Assembly (NCBI GenBank): GCA_033002965.1
Contig: JAURVB010014879.1
Span: 1 to 64,000, forward strand
Source: Piper betle
Lineage: Eukaryota; Streptophyta; Magnoliopsida; Piperales; Piperaceae
Length of the DNA: 64,000 nt
Direction: 5' to 3'
The translations under genes and the position numbers were made by a program. Positions 1-9,791 of the stretch are shown piece after piece; positions within the stretch are counted from its first letter, which is position 1; each line of letters starts with the position of its first letter. The notes beneath the pieces were generated by a model that did not search any database, had not been told where the DNA came from, and worked only from the letters and a program-made list of their open reading frames with translations.

Positions 1-735
1 ACAAGAGATCGTGTGGCTAAACATATTTTTGCTAGCTATGTTGGAATTTGTGGATATCTACCAAAACATTCTTAGGGATTCATCATCCTCATTTACAACT
101 ATGAATGACTGTGAGGAATTCATATATATTAGTTATCAAAAAACTCGTCTAATCTTAATTCAAAAGAAGTGTGCATATCTCCTCCAAACTTAATTTTTAC
201 TTTTTGTCCATACAAATGCATATCTCCTCACTTACTCTTGAGATGGCTTTGAAGAGTTCTACTCTGGTTGCAGGTTTTTATATGGAAGCCCCTTTCTTTC
301 TCCCTTGTAAGTGCACAAACTCCCCACCTCCACCAGGAACTTGCCCAATACTGAACATTGGAGAACTAAGAATTTGTGTCCTTGCTATGTTATTTCGCAA
401 TCCCTCATTATGCCCATGCCCACTGCTATGAAATCTGGCCTCCATTGATCTTACTCTGTGCCTTTGCAAGCCCATTCAGATCAGCTGGCTGGGCTTGGTC
501 AATGTCAATGTGTTGCTTCCGATAATACTCGGTGCTTGTGGAAATGGAACTCTTCCGATTGGCATTTGCCCGTAAACTATGTTCCCCTATGATCAAGAGA
601 AAACTACTATAAGACATGTTATTTCTCTTGTGTTTACTGGCAATACATGTATGGAGACTATAATAAATAAGACCTTTCAAGGTATGATAATGTTATATAC
701 AGTGTTTACGTGAAGTGTTTTTTCTTGCATATTGT
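1..735 (+). repeat. Upstream copy of a duplicated HyPRP locus
   Basis: This block is a diverged copy of the region around 5059-6170, which holds the intact secreted proline-rich protein gene. The match starts at the left edge of the window, runs through the upstream region (positions 1-220 against about 5059-5262), the coding region, and the 3' flank to about 735. The copy lacks the roughly 280 bases that, in the intact copy, lie between about 5262 and 5545 and hold the TATA box and 5' leader. The copies lie about 5 kb apart in the same orientation, so this is a local direct duplication. Read directly from the two sequences. Confidence 0.8.
243..575 (+). pseudogene. Broken copy of secreted proline-rich eight-cysteine protein
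   Basis: The reading frame opens with MALKSSTLVAGF and aligns along its length with the intact gene at 5558-5905. Three kinds of damage are visible. A two-base loss inside the signal peptide and a one-base loss near the proline stretch scramble about 15 residues, after which the frame is restored. A GGC glycine codon has become TGA at 429-431, stopping translation in mid-domain. The core promoter is missing. Past the stop the sequence still encodes the C-terminal part (LCLCKP ... LLPIILGACGNGTLP) to a TAA at 573-575. In the family such proteins are extracellular or plasma-membrane-associated lipid-binding-like proteins. This copy is very unlikely to be made. Confidence 0.85.
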
Positions 736-2539
736 TGATAGTAAGGCTAGGGGGAAAAAGGAGGTGTCAACGTAAATGTGAAAAGTGAAAACTAACTCTT
801 GTGAACACCAACTCTTGCAAGTAGTATTACACGAACAACTAATGGTATTTTCTTTGGAGATTTTTTATAATCCTTAGCGATAATTTGTTACCTTTTAGAA
901 TAATAAGTGCATCAAATTCTAAAGATTTATAAATATTGTCACACATCCAATGCCTACCAATTACTAATTAAGATCCAAGATATTACTTGGCGATGCATAT
1001 AGATTTTTAATTTTTGAGCATAACTTAAGCTCATTATACAGATTTTTTAATATATCTAAGCTGACCCACTTGGATAATGGGTTGGACTGGGATGGACTGG
1101 GATGGACTTAGTCTATACCAATGAAATAAGGAAAATAAATCGTTAGACGAAATCTTTTAAAAGTCAATGGATTGTGATGTCCAAAATTAGTTATATATCC
1201 AACACTCGTTCGAGTGAGATTCAATAAATTACGTTCGAGTGAGATTCAATAAATTAGAGAGGATATACTTATATTTATAATGATCTCCAAATTGGGTTAA
1301 TTATTTTAAAAAGATGACTTTGGCATATCATGTTGTACTTAAATTTTAGAATAGGTGTAAGCAAGGTTTTTTGAGTGTGTAGATTGTAATACACCAAAAG
1401 TTAATCCATCTTATAGCTACTAGCTGGTATACTAATAGGGATATGCTATCTACAACTTAGATTAATCATTTTAAAAAGATAAATTGGACCCATTATATTG
1501 TACTTGGGCCACATCATAACATAGAAATAATAAATTTGTCTGCTACCGATAAACTACAAGGTATGGAGCACTAACAGAACAGATAGAGGAGGAAATAAAA
1601 GCTACTAGAGGACTCCAAATTCAGTTTTGATCAACTTGAAGGAAAAATTTGTAAAATTAGGCTTAGCATCGACCCTTGGGGTATTAAATTTTTCGACATC
1701 CCAATCCAAGATATTATTTAAAAACTAAAGCCTCAAACTTAACTCATACGCATCTCATGATGTGGAGTTGACTTTAAGCCAAATCGGAGTAATTTATATT
1801 AAATTTTTAATTATATAAATAAAATTTTATATAAAATTAATATATATTATTATTTTGATAATTGAAATTAATAAATACATGATTTTTTGAAAAAATAAGT
1901 AAATAAATAATTCACATTACTTAAAAATATTGATTTTAGCTATTCTAAGACAAAAATAAATTTTTTCAAAACATTTATGATATAACTGGAAAGCCAATTA
2001 CAAAATTAAAGAGTCATCCATAGAGTTTGACTTAGCACGCCAGGCAGTCGAATTGACTCAATATTTTTTATAGTCAAAAATGAATTTTAAAATTATAATC
2101 AAAACCTAATTCACCCGTTAGTTTCTTATTTGATGAATTAGAGAAATCTGAAATGGAACAAGATCAAAGTCAAGCTCATATTTTGCCCTCCCCATAAATG
2201 CTTAAGCTAAGTATCCCAAACTCATGAAGTTGATAAACTTAATCGCCTCCAACAATAAGATCAAGAAATCAAGAAATATAGTGAAGACTAATATTTGTCG
2301 ATGGAGGATATTAACATGATAGAAATTTTATATTTTGGGCAGTAATTGTACTATCTATCATGTAAATTGGCTTTACTTTTATTTTTTGGTGGTGCTTTCA
2401 GCACTTTTTTCTTTAAAAAGAAAATCCTTATAATTAATGGTAGCAAGTTTAGAATTAATGTTTTTAGGAACATGTATAATGGAGGGTGATGTGGGGGCCA
2501 AAGAGGTGGCAGATTGGGTAGGAAGGGATGGTGAGGGTT
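736..2539. other. AT-rich spacer, nothing identified
   Basis: No open frame with family resemblance, RNA gene or clear transposon end was seen. A 21-base sequence containing CGTTCGAGTGAGATTCAATA is tandemly doubled near 1206-1254. The remainder is low-complexity AT-rich DNA. Confidence 0.5.
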
Positions 2540-4179
2540 AGGGGTGGGCGTGGATGTCCGAATTATCAAATCCAACAAAAGTCTGAAGCATGTTCGACCG
2601 AACTCGACCAACTGAATTCGATCGAAGAAAAACAAACTAGATATGGACATTTTATGTCTGACCGAATGTCCGATATTTTTATATCAATAATATAATGCCT
2701 TCAAAAATTATGAGGCTAATATTATATTCTATGAAAATTTTAAATCATGATATACATTAAAATTAATTAAGTTTATACACAATTGATATTTAATATCTAA
2801 AATAACCAAAAATGACTTATATAGAAAAACGATAAAAGTCATCCTCATATTTAAGAATTTAGAATAATGCATTCACATCAACAATTATATCCAACTACTT
2901 ACTATATAGTTAGAATGATCTCAACTAGTATCATAGTTTACTAAATTTTTAAAATTCAGCTCATATACATTTCCAAGTCAAACAAAGGATAATCAATGTA
3001 TAGAACATTCAAAGTAATTTTTGACATCAAAATGTAGTCTAATATTACTTATTCTTCGAAGACAAATTATTCTAGTAATTGATTCTTCATCCAATATAGC
3101 TCACCTGTATGAAAGAATATACAAAAGAGTTAATTACTTGTAGAAGTATTTTACAAATATTAAAAGAGTAAAAATTAAATATAACATTCTCACATGCTTA
3201 TTATAGACATGAAGATGTTAAAATACTATCTTCATCAACTTAATTATCAATATCTTCTCTTCTTAAATATTCATTATTCTAAATAAATTTGATGATAAAC
3301 TTGGTTGTTTAGCGACAAATAAAAAATATAGTAGCAAAAGAAGAACATATGTTAAAAAATATATCAAAAATAGAAAATATATAGATATAAAATATGAACG
3401 ACCTTCATATTCACTCATCAACCAATTTTTAGCACATATTAAAACTTCAAGTGTTTTTGAGCTCAAACTATTCCAAGTTAAGCTAATTATTTGTTCTCCA
3501 CTAATAAATGTCGATTTGGAATTGACGGTTGGCATAGAAATGGCTAAAATATCTTGAACATTTTTTTTGAAATAGAATATTTTACTATGTTTAATCTCTA
3601 CCGTGGTAATATATCAAATTGCTTAATAACACCATATACAAAAGGAATAGTTGATTAATCTAAATAATTGTCGAAATTAGTTTGTGTTGGCTCATTTAAT
3701 GAACATTTCATTATCAACTTGCTTGCTACTTCTAATCGCCTACTTGGGCCTCTAACAGGACGAACAGGTTATGAACTTTAAATTTCAATAGAGGGCTTGT
3801 TTGACACACATCTAGCCATAGATTTCACATTAATCTTATTTTTTGAATTTTCTCATTTTAATATAATATTTCTTTCTTCAAATATTTTTTTAAAAAAATA
3901 ATAATTTTAATTTTTATGCTAATTGGCATGAGAGAAACTAAAAAAATAAAAGAGATAACGATTATATAAATGAAATATTAGTTGTTTGTGAGAAAAAAAT
4001 AATATCTATAATGAAAAAAATAATTAGATAATAAAATAAATATGATATGAAAATAATTTTTTATATTAACCGAATTTTGATCATGATCGACTTGACCAAC
4101 TGACTTTTTACCCGAGGTTAAATGGACGGACATGGACAATGCCTTATCCGACGTCCGGCCGACTGATGCCCACCCATAA
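2540..4179 (-). mobile_element. Decayed hAT-family DNA transposon
   Basis: The element opens with AGGGGTGGGC and closes with GCCCACCCATAA, an imperfect short terminal inverted repeat of the hAT type. It is flanked by TGAGGGTT (2532-2539) and TGAGGGTA (4180-4187), an 8-bp target duplication with one mismatch; 8 bp is the diagnostic length for hAT insertions. The minus strand inside carries the remains of a hAT transposase C-terminus. The interior is about 1.6 kb, much shorter than an autonomous hAT, so it is an internally deleted, inactive copy. Confidence 0.7.
3263..3760 (-). pseudogene. hAT transposase C-terminal (dimerisation) remnant
   Basis: Read on the minus strand, the remnant begins around a degraded FDILP stretch, passes through several stops and continues into an open stretch at 3263-3535 with MPTVNSKSTFISG and SLSSKTLEVLICAKNWL. 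That order (FDILxWW, then STVASExxFSxxG, then SSLSSKTVEALICxxNWL) is the conserved C-terminal hATC dimerisation region of plant hAT transposases. The serine/glycine core is altered and stops are present, so no functional transposase is encoded. It lies inside the 2540-4179 element in the minus orientation. Confidence 0.7.
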
Positions 4180-4189
4180 TGAGGGTAGT

Positions 4190-4350
4190 GCAATAGCTGA
4201 GGCGGTGGCGTTGGCTATGCGGCCGAAGGTGGCGGTGTTGGCCATGCGCCCGGAGGCGGCAGTGTGTTTGCCAAGGGATGGTGGCGCCTGGCTGTGTGAA
4301 GGCAGCGGGGCCAGCGGATGTTGAGATGGGCGGTGGTGGCCTCAAGCGGG
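4190..4350. repeat. Short GC-rich minisatellite-like patch
   Basis: This GC-rich island in AT-rich surroundings has an approximately 27-bp unit (GGCGGTGGCGTTGGCTATGC and a variant GGCGGTGTTGGCCATGCGCC) repeated about twice. Open frames on both strands here follow from the GC richness and are not considered genes. It abuts the right end of the hAT element. Confidence 0.45.
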
Positions 4351-5058
4351 TTGGCTGTAGCCAAATATTGGTGAACTGTTGCCAAGTGTTCGTTTAGATG
4401 AACACAGGATTTGGTGAACAGTTGCAGTACTATGACTACTTTTTGAGGCGGAGAAAGTTAGAAAATTAATACATACTCACTTTTAAATTTTCTAAATATA
4501 GAAATATATAGAAAAATTAATACATATATATATATATAGTTTTTCTTTGCAGCGAAAAATAATATGGAGAAAATGTGGAGAAAAACATGAATAAAAGTCC
4601 TTTTTTTCGTTCTGCACATTTCAAGCTCTAATTTGCATGCCAAAATTTAATATGCTGCCGACTTTGTATGAAGCATTATATTGACTACTAAAGCATCCAT
4701 ATTATTCTCCTAGAATGATAAAACCATTTTTGAAATATAGTGAATTGTCTCACTTCGTATTAAGTATTATATTGACTTAACAAAAAGATGTTTTGAAAAG
4801 AAGTCGATATATATTACATTATCATAACTAAGGGGATGAGATGATTACCTCAGTGTTGAATACAAGTTGTGAACATTTACAATGCCGACATTAGTATGCA
4901 GTTTCTTATTGAGAGATTACCCTACCAAAGAGTGTTAAATTTCGTGTTGTCACATGGATACGTAAGTACTATGGTCTAATGCACGTTTTATTATTTTAAG
5001 TATCATTTGTATACGCCGATTAGTTAAGCATAGTATTTTACTTATCTTGAGGACGCAA
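4351..5058. other. AT-rich spacer
   Basis: Nothing recognisable apart from a short TA run near 4521-4540. No gene or RNA signal was seen. Confidence 0.5.
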
Positions 5059-5465
5059 ACAAGAGATCGTGTCGAGCAAGAGCAAACTAGCTATGTTTTA
5101 CTTATTCTTAGGGATTCATCATCCTCATTTACAGCTATGAATGACTGTGAAGAATGCATATATATTAGTTATCAAAAAACACATCTAATCTTAATTCAAA
5201 AGAAGTGTGCATTTCTCCTCCAATCTTAAATGTCACTTTTTGTCTATACAAATGCATTGTGTACTATTTAACAAACAAAATTTGTTGAATTGTGCTCATC
5301 TAGTTACAAGGACCATAATAATCATATGTTGACAAGTGGCTTTGAAAGAGTTAAACGAAGTACACAATTGCACGTAAATTTTCAACAAATATAATGAAGA
5401 ATCTCATAACTAATATTGAAAATATTTTCTAAACCAACAACCCACTCGTTGCTTTTCATGCAGTG

Positions 5466-5473
5466 TATAAATA
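5466..5473 (+). promoter_or_regulatory. TATA box of the HyPRP gene
   Basis: TATAAATA lies 92 bases upstream of the ATG at 5558, leaving room for a start site near 5497 and a leader of about 60 bases. The broken upstream copy lacks this segment, which helps to mark it as the core promoter. Confidence 0.65.
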
Positions 5474-5557
5474 CCAAGCATTGGGAAGCATAATTTTGCA
5501 TACAAACTACATTCAGACAGTAACCGAGTTAATTCTTTGAGAAAGCTTACTCTTGAG

Positions 5558-5905
5558 ATGGCTTTGAAGAGTTCTGCTCTGGTTGCAGGTTTTTTGATAT
5601 GGAACCTCCTTTCTTTCTCCCTTGTGAGTGCACAAACTCCTCCACCTCCACCTACGCCAGGAACTTGCCCAATAGTGAACATCGGAGTACTCCGAGCTTG
5701 TGCCTGTGCCATATTATCTGGCAATTCCTCATCATGCAGATGCCCACTGCTGGGCAATCTGGCTTCCGTTGATCTTACTGTGTGCCTTTGCAGGCCTATT
5801 CAAATCGACTTGTTTGGCTTGATCAATGCCAATGTGTTGCTTCCGATAGTAATCCGAGCATGTGGGAATGGTACTCTTCCAGTTAACTTCACTTGCCCTC
5901 CTTAG
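5558..5905 (+). CDS. Secreted proline-rich/eight-cysteine (HyPRP, 14-kDa PRP-like) protein
   Basis: This is a single-exon gene for 115 residues. Residues 1-25 form a signal peptide (MALKSSALVAGF...LVSA, cleavage before QT). A short proline stretch follows at 28-34, then the plant lipid-transfer/hydrophobic-seed-protein domain with cysteines at 37, 48, 50, 60, 62, 76, 78, 102 and 113. The spacing matches the eight-cysteine motif, including the CxC at 76-78, but the usual adjacent CC pair is split as C60-R-C62 and an extra cysteine sits at 50. The family consists of cell-wall or plasma-membrane-facing proteins linked to cell extension and stress; the ligand cannot be read here. The ATG at 5558 is preferred because an upstream in-frame extension begins only with TTG. 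The TATA box is at 5466. The 3' region holds two hairpin repeats. A broken paralogue lies 5 kb upstream. Confidence 0.88.
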   Translation: MALKSSALVAGFLIWNLLSFSLVSAQTPPPPPTPGTCPIVNIGVLRACACAILSGNSSSCRCPLLGNLASVDLTVCLCRPIQIDLFGLINANVLLPIVIRACGNGTLPVNFTCPP

Positions 5906-5917
5906 GCACAATATATT

Positions 5918-6042
5918 GACCAAGAGAAAACTAGTATAAATAAGACATGTATGTATGTCCCTGTTTTCTCTTGAGAAACTATGTTGCACTATGATCAAGA
6001 GAAAACTAGTATAAATAAGACATGTGTCCTTGTTTTCTCTTA
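5918..6042 (+). repeat. Tandem hairpin repeat in the 3' UTR of the HyPRP gene
   Basis: Two units (5918-5972 and 5993-6042) sit 75 bases apart. Each begins with CAAGAGAAAAC and ends with GTTTTCTCTT(G), which are reverse complements, so each unit can fold into a stem of 10-11 bp with a loop of about 25-30 bases. The broken paralogue has a single degraded unit at about 589-632, so the doubling is specific to the intact copy or was lost from the other. Confidence 0.75.
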
Positions 6043-6687
6043 GTTTCATAGGGCTTTTTAATTAACGCGTGTTAAATATATTTACCGTGACTAATGATAA
6101 ATAATACCTTCCATGGTACGATAATGTTGCACAATATTTAAATGAAGTGCTCTTTTATATTAAAATTCATGTTCTTGAGTATAAGAAAGGGTGGTATTTT
6201 ACTCTTCCTTAAGTATATATTGTTAGCATGGATGGGAAAACAAATGTGCTAACTTAACATTTTTTTAAATTTATAATTTTTTAACCATCCTTAAACAGTA
6301 AAAAATGACAAAACCATTTTATTTTAATTTAATTCAGAACAATCAGCAAATAGTAAACTCGCCGACTACTTGCAGACAAGTGCGGTACTAATTAATTGAC
6401 AGGAAACTTTCCCCTCATCACTTGAACTACTCATCAAACAAATTGTGGAAGTCATTACCTAGAAATTTAAACCATAATCCCTATTATTTTTTTAAAGATG
6501 GTATGCAAGTGAATGTTTATTTTAAAGTATCATCTAATTAGTAGCCTTGTCAAACATTGTGCTTTACTTGGTGTTTGATCTTAGAAATGAAAAGAAGGGT
6601 ATGGTTCAATATAATGCCACTTTTTGTTTGTACAAATACACTTTGTAACATATATGCAATGGTATTAAACCTTTTTAAATTAATAGG

Positions 6688-6689
<2 letters not shown>

Positions 6690-6735
<46 letters not shown>
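6690..6735. repeat. (TA)n microsatellite
   Basis: An uninterrupted run of TA dinucleotides, about 22 units, lies in the AT-rich spacer downstream of the HyPRP gene. Confidence 0.95.
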
Positions 6736-6738
<3 letters not shown>

Positions 6739-9277
6739 GACTTATCTAGATCTCATGTGAGTCAAAAAAGAACATACAATGAAAATTTATGCCATGACAA
6801 TAATGAAGAACAATTAGCTATTAAAATATTACAATATATAGCTATGAAATTATAACAATCTAGCTATTAAAATATTGTTGCAAATATGGGATCCTATTTT
6901 TTGCTTTTTGCTTATAAAAGGCATTGCTTTGCAAATTAATGCATTGTGTTTTGAATGAAATAATATTTTTCCTTTACCAAATTGAATGACAATGAAAATT
7001 TAAGTTATTCACTAAGGGCATTTATAAAAATAAAAAAAGGGGGCACGAAATTATTATTATGAATTTTCTAAATTTTGAAGAGATAAGTAGCCATGGGTCC
7101 ACCTCAAAAAGTACACCAACAGAGGGTTATTTTGGTCATAAAAATATTATTTTAAGTTACAATTCGACGAAATTTCTTTGGGTGAGAGGAAATTAGGATG
7201 CCGGCATCACCACTAATAACGTTGCATCATTCTTTTAAGAAAAAATATGAAAATTCTCAAAATAATAGAGTATATTATCACGAAATTATCAAAACGAGAT
7301 TCTTTTCCCATAATGTGATTCCAAATCAACCAAAGTTGTGGTGGATCATTCTTGATCACCCGAAAGATATTGTATTTTCTTGATTTGTAATAAATAGATT
7401 GTGACGTGGCGCAATTCGAACGATTAATATCAACGCCGAGATTGATTCTCACCATGTCATAGGTCTATAATTGGCAGTTCGGGTCTTGTGGGGAAAAAAT
7501 AGAATTGAAGTGTATTTTAGAAACCTACGGTGCACTTCTTTACGATGTTCCATCTTTTTTATATGATTCAGACCAATCGACACCCATTTCCTAGCTAGGG
7601 GATTTATATATTATTCAAATATCTTTTATATGAGATCTTGTACGGTAAATTTTCAAATTAAAATAAAAAGTCAAATGAAATAGTAAATTGTATGATAAAT
7701 TATTTATAATCACGTCAAATTTTAAAATGCCATTTTTTTCTTTGTTCACCCAGCCCACAGTCAATCTAGCCCACCTAGAATAGGGCTATATGAGCTCAAC
7801 AACTAGCCCTAACTTGGTTGGGTTTAGGATTACTATTAAGCATGGTTGCAAAAATCGGCCAATTCCAAATGGAATCGGCCAATTTAAATCGGATCGAAAG
7901 GATTTTGCTTCAAAAAAACATGCAAATCGGTAATGGTAAAAATCTACCCATCAATCGGCCAATTTGACAGGCAAATTTGAACTGATTTCACCTAATTTAA
8001 ACCAATATGTGAATCGGTTGATTTGAGCTTATTCGAGAGGGCAGCAAGGGACAAGGCAGGGGAAGAACAGGGTGGCAAGGGCGAGGGCGGAGAGGCCGAT
8101 TCTAAGGGTGGATTTGGGTGGGGGCAGATTGAATTGGGGGCAGACTAGGCTAGGCCACCGATTTAAGCCTATTTCGATTTTTGATGAATCGATCTTATTC
8201 AATGGCTCCCTTCCAATCCAATTCAACATCTAATTCTAAATTTTACAACTATGCTATTAGGCTCTCCTCATGTAACATGCCAAGATAATTAGTCTTACAT
8301 CTAATAACCATCAAAATAAAATCTAAATGTACTTATGATTTCAACTTTAGCTAATAATTTATAAAGAAATGACTAGGCCCGTATAATTATTTAATTGTGT
8401 TAATTTCAATGGGGGTTGAGGGATTTTTCCAGAAAACACCACACTAGAAAAATAAATTAATATATATTAAATTTAATTATAATTAAATATCAATACAAAA
8501 TACAAACATAATAGCTAAATAAAACATCAGAAAATAATATTATTTTTATCTAACCAGCTACAGTAATCTAATTTCTAACCCCTATGTAAAAAATGAATAA
8601 AAAATATTTGTATCAAACATACGGGTTAGAATGACCATGGTAGAAAATTAATAAAATAATAATTTATTTAAGTATTATGTATATTATTTTAGCACATTTA
8701 TTTTATTTAATTTAAATTAATGCAATGCTAATTAATTTTATTTTCTAATATTGTAAATCGATTATAAATCTACTATACCACGAGTTAGTAGTTGTTTCAT
8801 TGTTTTAATCTTAAGAAGGATTAAATGATAATTTTTTGAAATAAAGGGCGTTAAGCGATATTTGGCATTTTGTCGAATTTATGTTGTAGACTGTTTAGGA
8901 AAGAATGCCGACCTAGCCGTTTAGACTCCCAAGTAGGGGTAATAATATGTTATAAGTCAAATTTGTAAACCAAACCCTATCATTTATAAACATTCAAACT
9001 ATAAAATAATAATAATAACACATGTTCTAAAAAATAAAGCTAACTAAAAAATATTGTAAAAATATAAATGGGTTATTTGATAATTTTATTAATAAATATT
9101 AATTTTAAAAGTTAATAAAGTAATAATCTTTATAATTAAAATTATAATTTAAAACTTATACGCTATTTATACTGGAGTACATGTTTTTTAGAACTATATT
9201 TTATTAATTACTTAATATCTTATGATCAGGATTTAATCAATCCCGGTACCCGATCCAATGGGCACCCTGCTCCGATG

Positions 9278-9301
9278 GTCAAGTCAACCGTGACGGTTGA
9301 C
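9278..9301. promoter_or_regulatory. W-box-like palindrome upstream of the RING gene
   Basis: GTCAACCGTGACGGTTGAC (9283-9301) is a perfect inverted repeat with one central base. It presents TTGAC cores on both strands, and a further TTGACC (minus strand) sits just upstream at 9278-9283. TTGACC/T is the binding site of WRKY factors. It lies about 490 bases before the start codon of the BIG BROTHER-like gene. Binding is inferred, not shown. Confidence 0.4.
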
Positions 9302-9791
9302 GTACAAACATACAGGAAGCGGGGAAAATAGGATGTGAAAGTGACAGGGGAAGCAATCCATCTACTAGTAGATAAAAAGATAGATTTTATTTTAACTATT
9401 ATGGATCAGTCGGTTGGTGGAGCTTCTACCTTCGTAGATCGTAATTAATGGACGGCTCATCAATATTGGATCCATCGTCAACTCTAGTCTGTCAATAATT
9501 CCACATCTCACTCTCACACAAACAGTCCACCTTTGCTCCAGTCTACATGCTTAGGTGAGGTTTCTGTCACATTTTTTTCCATCTTTGTGGTTCTGGGTTT
9601 TCCTGTTCTTGCAGGGTGGGAATTGAAGGTATTGGGTTTCTAATGCCGTTTTGTTGATGACCCAGAAAGTTTTTCTGATTTGTGTTTGGGTAATTTGAAG
9701 GCTCTTTGTTTTCTCAGTGAAATGTATTTGTTGGGTTGATTTGAATGTTGGAGATTAAAAGGTAAGTTGATTTGGAGGAGGCAGAAGCATA

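Larger units (their letters stand above)
6170..9480. other. AT-rich spacer with dispersed repeat debris
   Basis: No gene was identified. At 7850-7965 the 12-mer AATCGGCCAATT occurs three times among other CGGCC-containing words, typical of the subterminal repeats of an old DNA transposon, but no ends or target duplication could be fixed. A short purine/GC-rich patch follows at 8035-8160. The rest is low-complexity. Confidence 0.4.
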
